The notes below the pieces were generated by a model. The model saw only the letters and a list, made by a program, of their open reading frames with translations. It was not told the DNA's origin and searched no databases. From the NCBI GenBank assembly GCA_022842065.1, contig JALHQH010000085.1, forward strand, positions 1-25,567: a stretch of DNA of 25,567 nt, given 5' to 3'. This document shows, piece by piece, positions 1-7,083 of the stretch. How positions within the stretch are numbered: the stretch's first letter is position 1; each line of letters opens with the position of its first letter. A program made the position numbers and the translations under genes. The DNA comes from Caldilineaceae bacterium. Its GTDB lineage: Bacteria; Chloroflexota; Anaerolineae; Caldilineales; Caldilineaceae.

Positions 1-14
1 GCCACACGGCTAAA

Positions 15-74
15 TAACAGCGCCCGCTGAAGCGGGCTTTCGCCGGCGAAAGCCCGCTTCAGCGGGCGCTGTTA
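15..74. repeat. Perfect 60-bp palindrome
   Basis: Two 30-nt arms (15-44 and 45-74) are exact reverse complements with no spacer, centred between 44 and 45. The arms contain the word GCTGAAGCGGGC. On either strand the transcript would form a very stable GC-rich hairpin. No T-tract follows, so it is not an obvious intrinsic terminator. It is probably a REP-like interspersed repeat or a cruciform-forming element. Confidence 0.9.
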
Positions 75-77
75 CTA

Positions 78-99
78 GCCCGGCGATTGATCGCCGGGC
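78..99. repeat. GC-rich hairpin next to the palindrome
   Basis: Ten-nt arms GCCCGGCGAT (78-87) and ATCGCCGGGC (90-99) are separated by the 2-nt loop TG. The element lies 3 nt after the 60-bp palindrome, so the two form a tandem hairpin block. No following T-run is seen. Confidence 0.8.
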
Positions 100-460
100 G
101 GTCGTTATACACCGAATTAAATTTTTAATCTCCATAAACCATCGGCTACCAACTGCCGTCACGCCGTGACGAGAATTGTCATTGGGCGCCCGTCCCAAAG
201 GGAACCCCGCCCCCGGCTTTTTGGTGAGGAATCTCGGTCTGGGCAAACCCAGATCCCTCGCCTCGCTTCGGGATGACAATACAAACTGGTTCAATGGGAT
301 CTTCCGCCGTAAACGCGCCCAGTGGGCACCCGAGCTCCTGTAGCCGGGTTTACCCGGCGTTGTTGGGTAGCCCTGCGGCTTTAGCCCAGGGCGAGCGTGG
401 CTATCGAAACGTACGTCGCACTGCGCTCGTACATGGTTTAACGCAATCACTGAAACGCGA
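100..460. other. Gene-free stretch rich in small hairpins
   Basis: No credible coding sequence was found here. Open frames exist on both strands but their composition follows the repeats. Visible hairpins are TCTGGG/CCCAGA with loop CAAA (238-253), GCCGGGT/ACCCGGC with a 2-nt loop (343-358) and a looser GCCCTG/CAGGGC pair (370-392). The stretch around 253-286 reads like the degenerate interspersed repeats often seen between bacterial genes. A promoter for the first gene should be here or upstream, but no convincing -35/-10 pair was found. Confidence 0.55.
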
Positions 461-473
461 TAAGGAGGCAAAG

Positions 474-1331
474 ATGGAGAACCGACCGGCTGAATACCCA
501 GCCACGCTCGACCAGACCGATTGGTCTACGTTCAACACTGCACAACGGATCAAACATCTGGAGATCGAGGGCTTTGTCCTCTTCCCCTCGCTCCTGGATC
601 AGGCGACCGTGGCCGCGATTAAAGCGGAACTGGATCGGCTACCGACGATTGGCACCGATTACAGCGAGAATCAGCGCGGCCATAGCAATGTCCAATGGTC
701 GAACTCGCCCCATTGCATCGACCTGATCGCCAACCCCACCATCACGGGCTTTCTCGAAACGCTTTTTGGGGATGAACTGGTGGTGACCTCGTGCGTCTTT
801 GCGCTTTCACGGCCTGGGCATCCCGGCATTGCGATCCATACCGATGCCCAGCCCTATGGCTCGAAGATCTTTGGCATGCAATCCAGTGCGCCCAAACTGG
901 TGCGCGTGCTCTGGTATCTCGATGATCTCACACCCGAAAAGGCCCCACTGTTGGTGCTACCCCACTCCCATCTCTCGCTACACAGCGATGCCAACCCGTA
1001 CAAGCGCTACTTGACCCACCCCGAAGCGGTCATGGTCTGTTGTCCAGCCGGTTCTGCCGCCATCATCCACCAAGCGGTGTTTCATGCCAACTATCCCAAC
1101 CGCAGCACCGAGGATCGCCGCTTGCTGGCCATCGCCTATCGCCCAGCGTGGTCGCCCCCCATCGTGGAAGTGCCGGATTGGGAACCGGAAAAAGTAGCCA
1201 CCCTACCCCCCCATGTGCGCCCCTTGTTTAAAAGCCTCAACACCAGCAACTTTGATTTTAATGTGCCCAACCGCCCGGCCAACATGGCGAATGAGGCACC
1301 GGGCATTAACCCAAGCCGGTGGAATGTCTGA
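474..1331 (+). CDS. Phytanoyl-CoA dioxygenase (PhyH) family Fe(II)/2-oxoglutarate oxygenase
   Basis: This 285-residue protein has the PhyH double-stranded beta-helix pattern. The HxD iron-binding motif is H122-D124 (residues IHTDAQP), the distal histidine is probably H204 in the VFHAN segment, and a basic residue near RRLLAIAYRP would bind 2-oxoglutarate. Family members hydroxylate aliphatic acids, amino acids or secondary metabolites using oxygen and 2-oxoglutarate; the substrate here cannot be read. The start at 474 is chosen because TAAGGAGG ends just before it. The frame stays open back to 273, but that extension is repeat-derived. It is the first gene of a run with an amidohydrolase and an aminotransferase, so an oxidative opening step on a small nitrogen-containing or carboxylic substrate is a reasonable guess. 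The stop codon lies inside a heptamer repeat. Confidence 0.85.
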   Translation: MENRPAEYPATLDQTDWSTFNTAQRIKHLEIEGFVLFPSLLDQATVAAIKAELDRLPTIGTDYSENQRGHSNVQWSNSPHCIDLIANPTITGFLETLFGDELVVTSCVFALSRPGHPGIAIHTDAQPYGSKIFGMQSSAPKLVRVLWYLDDLTPEKAPLLVLPHSHLSLHSDANPYKRYLTHPEAVMVCCPAGSAAIIHQAVFHANYPNRSTEDRRLLAIAYRPAWSPPIVEVPDWEPEKVATLPPHVRPLFKSLNTSNFDFNVPNRPANMANEAPGINPSRWNV

Positions 1332-1355
1332 CAACTGACCACTGACGACTGACCA
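1328..1355 (+). repeat. Four tandem CTGACNA heptamers
   Basis: The units are CTGACAA, CTGACCA, CTGACGA and CTGACCA in direct contact. The first overlaps the stop codon of the PhyH gene (TGA at 1329-1331). The array fills most of the short spacer before the next ribosome-binding site. It resembles the short tandemly repeated repetitive sequences described in filamentous cyanobacteria. Confidence 0.8.
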
Positions 1356-1372
1356 ACCCATAAGGAGTTACC

Positions 1373-2380
1373 ATGACTGCCTGGAGTTATACCGACGCCG
1401 ACCGTGAATTTGTGGCGCGCCATGTGACACCCTATTTGCCCGACAAGGTGTTCGATGCGCATGCCCATCTCTTTTGCCATGCCCATTATGCCGCAGGCAC
1501 CTTACCGACGCACCTGATCGGCACACCGCCAGAGATTGGTCTGGATGTCTATCGCGAACATATCGATTGGCTACACCCGAACCAACGCACGGTCGGCGGC
1601 CTCTTCTTTGGCCTAGCCTTTCAGGGGGACCGCACGGGGAATGATGACTTTGTCGCGGCCCAAGTGAAGGCGGGGCAGGCCGCGGGCTTTAATGCGCTGG
1701 GGCAGATGTTGATTGCCCCCGAGATGGACCCCGAGTATGTGCGCGAAACCGTGCGGCGCCAGGGTTTTGTCGGCCTCAAGCCCTATCACCTGATGGCTAA
1801 GACTGACGGGCCGACCTTTCTGGCCCCCCTCGAAGCCTATCTCAGCGAGGAGCATGTACGGATTGCCCATGAAGAAGGGTTAACGATTACCCTGCACATG
1901 GTCCGCGACCGCGCCATGGCCGATCCGCTCAACCAGGTGGCGATCCGCCGCTACTGTGAACAATATCCCAACATGCGCATGATCCTGGCCCATGCCGCGC
2001 GCGGCTTCAACCCCTGGCACACCATCGAAGGAATCGGCAGCCTGCGTGACTTGCCCAATGTCTGGTGCGACACCTCCGCCGTGACCGAAGCCGGAGCCTT
2101 TGAAGTGATTGTCGAGACCCTGGGCCACGACCGCCTGCTCTACGGCACCGACTTTCATGTCAGCCATATGCGTGGGCGCTGCATTGCCATCGGCGACTCG
2201 TTCCATTGGCTCTACGCCGAAGAGATGGGGCTGGAGGAGAAACACACCAAGTTGCAGCCCGTCCTCATCGGCCTCGAATCGCTGCGTAGCCTCTTCCTGG
2301 CCATCCACCGGCTCAAACTCAACGACCGCCAAGTTGAGGATATCTTTTACAATAACGCGGCTCGGCTCTTTTCTTTGTAA
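1373..2380 (+). CDS. Amidohydrolase-2 family metal-dependent hydrolase or decarboxylase
   Basis: This 335-residue TIM-barrel protein belongs to the amidohydrolase superfamily, Amidohydro_2 type. Visible metal and catalytic positions, in barrel order, are H30 and H32 (FDAHAHLF), K136 (VGLKPYH), H175 (TLHMVRD), H207 (ILAHAAR) and D260 (LLYGTDFH). Relatives hydrolyse lactones such as 2-pyrone-4,6-dicarboxylate, open sugar-acid lactones or decarboxylate carboxylic acids. The exact reaction here is unknown. An AAGGAG ribosome-binding site precedes the ATG at a normal distance. The gene lies 41 nt after the dioxygenase and before an aminotransferase, so it is probably co-transcribed with them. Cytoplasmic: no signal peptide is seen. 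Confidence 0.85.
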   Translation: MTAWSYTDADREFVARHVTPYLPDKVFDAHAHLFCHAHYAAGTLPTHLIGTPPEIGLDVYREHIDWLHPNQRTVGGLFFGLAFQGDRTGNDDFVAAQVKAGQAAGFNALGQMLIAPEMDPEYVRETVRRQGFVGLKPYHLMAKTDGPTFLAPLEAYLSEEHVRIAHEEGLTITLHMVRDRAMADPLNQVAIRRYCEQYPNMRMILAHAARGFNPWHTIEGIGSLRDLPNVWCDTSAVTEAGAFEVIVETLGHDRLLYGTDFHVSHMRGRCIAIGDSFHWLYAEEMGLEEKHTKLQPVLIGLESLRSLFLAIHRLKLNDRQVEDIFYNNAARLFSL

Positions 2381-2384
2381 ACCT

Positions 2385-2452
2385 GACAAGGTGACAGGGT
2401 GACAAGGTGACAGGGTGAAGCGCAGATCACCTTGTCACCCTGTCACCTTGTC
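2385..2452. repeat. Inverted repeat built from GACARGGT octamers
   Basis: Arms 2385-2410 and 2427-2452 are perfect 26-nt reverse complements around a 16-nt loop. Each arm is a tandem of octamers of the type GACAAGGT/GACAGGGT, and the right-hand octamers continue to about 2464. The element fills the spacer between two co-directional genes. The same octamer family recurs inside the aconitase X gene at 5278-5307. Confidence 0.9.
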
Positions 2453-2487
2453 ACCTTGTCACCTTCTCATCTTCCAGAGGTGCAACC

Positions 2488-3825
2488 ATGTCCCAATACC
2501 CAGATGTTTCCCGTTCGCAAGAACTTTACCAACGGGCCGGTGAGCTAATCCCTGGCTGGACGCAGCTGATCAGCCGCCGGGCCGACCAATTTGCCCGCGG
2601 CGTCAGCCCGATCTATGCCCAGCGCGCCAGCGGCTCGCGCTTTATTGATGTCGATGAAAATGAGTATATCGACTGGGTCAACGCGGTTGGCGCGATTATT
2701 CTCGGCCATGCTGATCCCGTCGTCGATGGGGCGGTCAAAGAACAGATCGACCGCGGCAGCCTCTACACGCTAAACAGCCCGCTAGAGATCGAACTGGCCG
2801 AAGAGCTGTGCAACACCATTCCCAGCGCGCAGATGGTGCGTTATACCAAGGGCGGCGGCGAAGCGTGCGCGGTCGCGGCCCGCATTGCCCGTGGCACCAC
2901 CGGTCGCGACAAAATTCTGATCTGCGGTTACCACGGCTGGCACGACTGGTATCAGGCCGCCAACTTTGGCGTTGACCCTGAAAGTGGCGAGTATCCCTTT
3001 GCCGGCATCGAGCCGATTGGGGTGCCCAAGGGCTTAGCCGGTTCGGTGATTCCCTTTAGCTATGGCAATTTAGAGATGTTGGAAGCGCTGCTCAAGGAAC
3101 ATGCGGGCGACGTGGCCGCGATTATGATGGAGCCGGCGCGCAGCGAATTACCACCCGCGGGTTACCTGGAAGGGGTGCAAGCGCTGGCCCAACAACATGA
3201 GGTCATCCTGATCTTTGACGAAGTCTCCTGCGGTTGGCGGCAGGCGATTGGCGGCATCCAAAGCATCGTCGGCGTCACCCCCGATATGACTGTCGTGGCA
3301 AAAGCGATGTCGAATGGGTACCCGATGGGGGCCGTAGTCGGCGCCCGCGCGGTGATGGAACCGTCGGCGCGCATGTTTATCTCTAGCTCCTACTGGAGCG
3401 ACAACATTGGCCTGGTGGCGTCGCTGACGACGATCCGCGAACTCAAACGGCGCGAGTCGGAACGCCACCTGCGCGAGACCGGCGAGAAGTTGCGCAGCGC
3501 GCTCAATGGTGCCCTTGCCGAGGCCGGACTCCCCGGCAAGTGTGCTGGGATCTGGGCCAATCCCTATATCGCCCTCGATCTGCCATCAGGGGTCGATGGC
3601 CGCAAGGTCTCCACCCTCTTTGTCCAAGAGATGGCGCGGCGCGGGGTTCACACCTACATGTCCTTCAAAGCCACACTCGCCCACACCGATGCCGACATTG
3701 CCCAGACCGCAGCAGCCGCCACTGCGGCCTTCAAGGTGATCAAAAGTGGCCTTGACCAGGACAACCTGGACACATTGCTGGTTGCCGATGTCAAGAAAGA
3801 ACCTTTCCGTCGCCAAGTACGATAA
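2488..3825 (+). CDS. Class III PLP aminotransferase, glutamate-1-semialdehyde aminomutase-like
   Basis: This 445-residue fold-type I PLP enzyme matches the class III aminotransferase/GSAM group. The PLP-phosphate region is GGGEA (122-126), the cofactor-stacking segment is GYHGWHDWY (147-155), the ring-binding aspartate is D244 in IFDEVSCGWR, and the Schiff-base lysine is K272 in VAKAMSNGYPMG. The usual SSGTEA of heme-pathway GSAM is replaced by YTKGGGEA. With no heme genes nearby, this argues for a catabolic transaminase or aminomutase rather than HemL. It could use an amino group released in the same pathway as the neighbouring FAD oxidoreductase and aconitase X. The start has a weak AGAGG element in front. 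Cytoplasmic. Confidence 0.88.
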   Translation: MSQYPDVSRSQELYQRAGELIPGWTQLISRRADQFARGVSPIYAQRASGSRFIDVDENEYIDWVNAVGAIILGHADPVVDGAVKEQIDRGSLYTLNSPLEIELAEELCNTIPSAQMVRYTKGGGEACAVAARIARGTTGRDKILICGYHGWHDWYQAANFGVDPESGEYPFAGIEPIGVPKGLAGSVIPFSYGNLEMLEALLKEHAGDVAAIMMEPARSELPPAGYLEGVQALAQQHEVILIFDEVSCGWRQAIGGIQSIVGVTPDMTVVAKAMSNGYPMGAVVGARAVMEPSARMFISSSYWSDNIGLVASLTTIRELKRRESERHLRETGEKLRSALNGALAEAGLPGKCAGIWANPYIALDLPSGVDGRKVSTLFVQEMARRGVHTYMSFKATLAHTDADIAQTAAAATAAFKVIKSGLDQDNLDTLLVADVKKEPFRRQVR

Positions 3826-3830
3826 CGCAT

Positions 3831-3942
3831 CTCGTTCCACGCTCTGCGTGGAATGCGATTTTTGACGCTCCGCGTCCCGTAGTGTACGAAAAACAGGACG
3901 CGGAGCGTCCAAGCTGGCATTCCACGCAGAGCGTGGAACGAG
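3831..3942. repeat. Nested perfect inverted repeat with GACGCTC words
   Basis: Outer arms 3831-3856 and 3917-3942 are perfect 26-nt reverse complements. Each outer arm is itself a small palindrome (TCCACGCTCTGCGTGGA type). Inner arms GACGCTCCGCGTCC (3864-3877) and its complement (3896-3909) are also exact. The transcript could fold into a branched cruciform. The same words recur at 16948-17015. It fills the spacer before the aconitase X gene. Confidence 0.9.
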
Positions 3943-3970
3943 CTAAAATTACAAATGTAGAGTAATAACC

Positions 3971-5755
3971 ATGTCACTGACCCTTTCTGCCCACGACCAA
4001 GCCATGTTGGACGGTACGCACGGCCCAGCCACGCAGATGGCGATGTCGATCATCGTGCAGATGGCGCCGATCTATGGCGCGTCCGAACTGATGGACATTG
4101 TTGGTGCGCATATTGATAGCACCGTCTACATCGGCGCAGCCGGTTTGGAATTTGCCGAGAAGCTGGCACACCTGGGGGCCAAAGTGGCCGTGCCCACCAC
4201 GCTCAACGTCAGTGGGGTGGATGAGCACGGCTGGCAAGAATGGGCCACGCCACCCGAATGGGCCGATCAAGCCCACCGACAGATGGTTGCTTACCAGAGC
4301 ATGGGCAGCATCCCCACCTGGACTTGTGCGCCCTACCAGAGCGAACAGCGTCCCAGCTTTGGGCAACAGATTGCCTGGGGCGAATCCAACGCCATTTCCT
4401 TTGCCAACTCGGTCATCGGTGCCCGCACCAATCGCTATCCTGATCTGCTGGATGTCTGTTGTGCCATTACTGGGCGCGTCCCAGCCGCCGGCCTGCATCT
4501 CAGCGCAAACCGTGCGGCTGATCTGCACCTACATTTGGTCGATGTTCCCGCTGCGTTGCAAACCGACGAGAGCTTCTACCCCGTGCTCGGTCACCTCATG
4601 GGCGAGTTGGCCGGTGACAGCATCCCCGTCATCACCGGCTTGACAGTGACACCAGCCGAAGATCAACTCAAGGCGTTGGGGGCTGGGGCCGCTTCATCCG
4701 GCGCGGTGGCGCTCTTTCACATTGTCGGCGTTACGCCCGAAGCACCGACGCTAGCCGCGGCGGTGCAGGACAAATTGGCGGTCAAGCGGATCGACATTAC
4801 GCTGCCCATGCTGCGCGCCGCCCGGCGTGAGTTAACCACTGCCAGCGGCGAACCGCTCGATCTAGTGGTGCTGGGCAGCCCACACTTTTCATTGGCCGAG
4901 TTTCGCCAACTGGCCCCGATGCTGGCCGGCCAACATTGTCACCCAAACGTGCGTTTTCTGGTCACCTCCAGCCGCATGATGAGCTTGTTGGCGCAAAAGG
5001 CAGGTTTGCTTGAGGCACTCGACACCTTTGGCGGCAAGGTCACGGTGGATACCTGCATCCTCACCTCGCCCATGCTGCCCGCCGAGGTCAAAACCTTGAT
5101 GACCAACTCGGCCAAATATGCCTACTATTCACCCGGTCTGCTGCAAATGAAGACGGTTTTCGGCAGCTTGGAGGATTGTGTACGCTCGGCGGTGGCCGGT
5201 TATGTGGTACGCGATGAACGCTTGTGGGCTGGACCAGAAAAGCCGGGGCAAGCGGAAGAGGACGCGACAGGGGAAATGTCACCCGGTCACCCGGTCACCT
5301 TGTCACCTCAGTTCTTCACCGATCTACAAACCACGATCCAGGGCACGCCTTTTATTGCCGGTGCGGCGGAGGGTGAGGCGCTGGTCAGCAGCGAGCCGCT
5401 CTCCTTTTGGGGCGGTTATGACCATCATACTGGTGAGATCATTGATCGCCGTCATCCGCTGGCCGGGCAGATTGCCGCGGGCAAAATTTTGGTGGTGCCC
5501 TTTACACGGGGATCTTCGACCACCACCGCGGTGCTGCTCGAAGCCGTACGCGCCGGCACCGCGCCGGCCGCTATTCTCACCACCCAGGTCGATTCGTTCT
5601 TTGCCTTAGCTTCAATTGTGGCCAATGAACTCTATGGCAAAAAAATTCCCCTAGTCGTCCTGCCCGCCGCAGTCTGTGCGTCGATTGCGCAGGGGGCATG
5701 GATACAGGTCGGAGCGGATGGGATGGTGCGTGTGGGGTCGGAAAGCGCAATCTAA
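3971..5755 (+). CDS. Aconitase X, fused catalytic and swivel domains; candidate cis-3-hydroxy-L-proline dehydratase
   Basis: This 594-residue protein joins the AcnX catalytic domain (formerly DUF521, about residues 1-430) to the swivel domain (formerly DUF126, about 448-590). Family signatures are GESNAISFANSV, the cysteine segments WTCAPYQ and VDTCILTSP (C362), LSFWGGYD and the swivel-loop RGSS at 513-516. Characterised bacterial single-chain AcnX proteins dehydrate cis-3-hydroxy-L-proline to pyrroline-2-carboxylate; archaeal two-subunit relatives act on phosphomevalonate. I favour the first by architecture, without proof of substrate. Residues 436-446 (MSPGHPVTLSP) between the domains are encoded by a tandem GTCACCYK octamer array of the kind found in the spacers. 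The ribosome-binding site is weak. The protein is probably cytoplasmic and uses an iron-sulfur cluster. Confidence 0.9.
   Translation: MSLTLSAHDQAMLDGTHGPATQMAMSIIVQMAPIYGASELMDIVGAHIDSTVYIGAAGLEFAEKLAHLGAKVAVPTTLNVSGVDEHGWQEWATPPEWADQAHRQMVAYQSMGSIPTWTCAPYQSEQRPSFGQQIAWGESNAISFANSVIGARTNRYPDLLDVCCAITGRVPAAGLHLSANRAADLHLHLVDVPAALQTDESFYPVLGHLMGELAGDSIPVITGLTVTPAEDQLKALGAGAASSGAVALFHIVGVTPEAPTLAAAVQDKLAVKRIDITLPMLRAARRELTTASGEPLDLVVLGSPHFSLAEFRQLAPMLAGQHCHPNVRFLVTSSRMMSLLAQKAGLLEALDTFGGKVTVDTCILTSPMLPAEVKTLMTNSAKYAYYSPGLLQMKTVFGSLEDCVRSAVAGYVVRDERLWAGPEKPGQAEEDATGEMSPGHPVTLSPQFFTDLQTTIQGTPFIAGAAEGEALVSSEPLSFWGGYDHHTGEIIDRRHPLAGQIAAGKILVVPFTRGSSTTTAVLLEAVRAGTAPAAILTTQVDSFFALASIVANELYGKKIPLVVLPAAVCASIAQGAWIQVGADGMVRVGSESAI
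5278..5307 (+). repeat. In-frame octamer array inside the aconitase X gene
   Basis: Units GTCACCCG, GTCACCCG, GTCACCTT and GTCACC lie in tandem within the coding sequence. They match the right arm of the spacer element at 2427-2464. They encode the interdomain linker at residues 436-446. The reading frame stays open because the array length fits it. Confidence 0.85.
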
Positions 5756-5775
5756 CGTGAGCTCGGTTTGAAAAC

Positions 5776-5890
5776 GTAACGACCAAGCCACCCCTCCCTA
5801 ACCCTCCCCTGCGAAGGGAGGGAACCGTGGTGCGCACAACCGTTCCTCCCCTTAACAGGGGAGGTTAGGAGGGGGTAGCTTAGTCGTTAC
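5776..5890. repeat. Long imperfect inverted repeat after aconitase X
   Basis: The outer arms begin GTAACGACCAAGC (5776) and end GCTTAGTCGTTAC (5890). They continue inward as pyrimidine-rich CCCTCCC words facing purine-rich GGGAGG words. Each arm is roughly 36 nt with a few mismatches. Inner segments around 5814-5855 (GGGAGGGAACCG facing CGGTTCCTCCCC) also pair. No T-tract follows the structure. Confidence 0.8.
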
Positions 5891-5908
5891 CACACAACAA
5901 CTGCACTT

Positions 5909-6019
5909 TTAACGCAAGGCGGCGTCCAGTGCTTCCAGATCAACGAGGAAGCCGCCTTGCGCCGCCATTTCGGCCTGGGCGGCTTGGGTAAAGCCAGCAC
6001 GGACAAAGATAAGAATTTG
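5909..6019 (-). pseudogene. C-terminal remnant of a larger protein, possibly a DUF234-type ATPase
   Basis: On the minus strand, 36 sense codons and a TAA stop (5909-5911) read QILIFVRAGF, then TQAAQAEMAAQGGF, then LVDLEALDAALR. This looks like a genuine protein end. The pattern (hydrophobic strand, then R/KAGFT, then a helix and LVDLE) resembles the tail of bacterial ATPases that carry a C-terminal nuclease-like DUF234 region; that assignment is from memory. Upstream codons on this strand turn into low-complexity isoleucines and then run out, so the rest of the gene is missing. It is probably a decayed gene end. Confidence 0.5.
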
Positions 6020-6043
6020 GATTATTATAATCTGCATTATACA
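6016..6043 (+). promoter_or_regulatory. Weak promoter candidate before the 302-residue protein gene
   Basis: A TTTGGA element (6016-6021) and TATACA (6038-6043) are 16 nt apart in an AT-rich patch about 100 nt before the next start. A TATAAT also occurs at 6026-6031 but has no matching -35. It follows the aconitase X gene and a long hairpin, so a fresh start of transcription here is plausible. Confidence 0.3.
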
Positions 6044-6142
6044 TCTCATAGAAACAGCTACCAAGTTGGTGTCGAATCACGTAAGTCTAGCATTGAACTT
6101 ACCGCCTAATTGCGTAACGCCCGGAAAATCATGAGGAGCAGC

Positions 6143-7051
6143 ATGACCCGTACCATCCACAACCCACTTACCCTCAACGCCGACCGTTCGATTCGCGACG
6201 GCTCCTTTGCTGATCTCAACGCGGCGATCCGCCGCGGCGCGGATCTGCGGATTGCCACTAAATTTCGCCACAACGAGCATATCGACCCCGCTTCGTCCAG
6301 CCCTGAGCTGGTGCAGGAGGTGGCCGAATTTCGCGAGACTTACCTGCTGGACGATCAGTGGTCCGCCGCGTTTATGACCTTGCGCGTCCCGGTGGATATT
6401 CCCGTGGGCTTTGGACCACGGCCTTCGATGTCATTCTTTATGTACAACCAAGATGGGCAGCAGGCAATTGCGCGGCCCTATTTGGATGGCCAAGCAGCAG
6501 ATGGTGATCTTGGCCCGTCACCGCTTGCTGACCACAGCGCGATGCCGCGCTATCACCAGCAGGATAGTTGGGACGCTGCCACCAACGCGCCGAGCAGCAA
6601 CTTTGTTTATGACTTCGACAGCTACCACTTTCTGGTCAATGACCGCTGGCAAGAGGTGCTGGCCCATGCCGCGGACGGCAGTGTGGTAGCCGGCGCAGTG
6701 AGCGATCTGGTCGATGCTTTCGGGCAGGGCTTGCCAGTCAAACTAGGCATCCGCGGGCTCTGTGCTGATCTGCTGCCGCCAGGTGAAGCTGCGCTTGACC
6801 ACGAAGTTTTTATTCACGCTGGCTCCTGTTACTACTACACCGGACAAAAGCTTTTTATGACCGGCACCCACCCGTTGGTGCGCGTGCGCCCGGCGATGCC
6901 GCTACGCTACGGCAGCCGCAATTGGGATTTTGGCTGGCTGATGGCGCGCAGCGATGGCCAGGTAGCCCGCTGGCTCTGTGATCCTTACACGCTGACCTTT
7001 CAACGCAGCCAGGCGCGCTATGCCCTGCGCTGGTTTGTAGCAGCAAGTTGA
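6143..7051 (+). CDS. Protein of unknown function (302 residues) in the catabolic gene run
   Basis: I do not recognise this family. The start at 6143 is chosen for GAGGAG at 6133-6138, although the 4-nt spacing is short; an in-frame ATG at 6131 and a TTG at 6110 are alternatives. There is no signal peptide or membrane segment. Conspicuous segments are DLRIATKFRHNEHID near residues 34-48, a histidine-bearing acidic middle (ADHSAMPRYHQQD), an aromatic tract FVYDFDSYHFLV and a C-terminal half with CYYYTGQKLF and RNWDFGWLMARSDG. The high content of aromatic, His and Asp residues suits a soluble beta-rich enzyme or ligand-binding protein. It lies between aconitase X and a sugar-acid dehydratase, 32 nt before the latter, so it is probably co-expressed and related in role. 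Confidence 0.75.
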   Translation: MTRTIHNPLTLNADRSIRDGSFADLNAAIRRGADLRIATKFRHNEHIDPASSSPELVQEVAEFRETYLLDDQWSAAFMTLRVPVDIPVGFGPRPSMSFFMYNQDGQQAIARPYLDGQAADGDLGPSPLADHSAMPRYHQQDSWDAATNAPSSNFVYDFDSYHFLVNDRWQEVLAHAADGSVVAGAVSDLVDAFGQGLPVKLGIRGLCADLLPPGEAALDHEVFIHAGSCYYYTGQKLFMTGTHPLVRVRPAMPLRYGSRNWDFGWLMARSDGQVARWLCDPYTLTFQRSQARYALRWFVAAS

Positions 7052-7083
7052 CGACATAACCAACGATTCAAAGGAATCTATCG

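Noticed and set aside
10..471. Long open frame on the minus strand before the first gene
   Set aside because: It runs through the palindromes and interspersed-repeat-like DNA, has no ribosome-binding site and its composition follows the repeats.
273..473. 67-codon N-terminal extension of the PhyH gene
   Set aside because: It translates hairpin DNA, and a strong TAAGGAGG site points to the ATG at 474.
2385..2464. CRISPR-like array
   Set aside because: The units are 8 nt with no unique spacers and form an inverted repeat; no cas genes are present.
2488..3825. Heme-pathway HemL assignment for the aminotransferase
   Set aside because: No heme genes are nearby and the usual SSGTEA segment is changed to KGGGEA, so only a GSAM-like label is justified.
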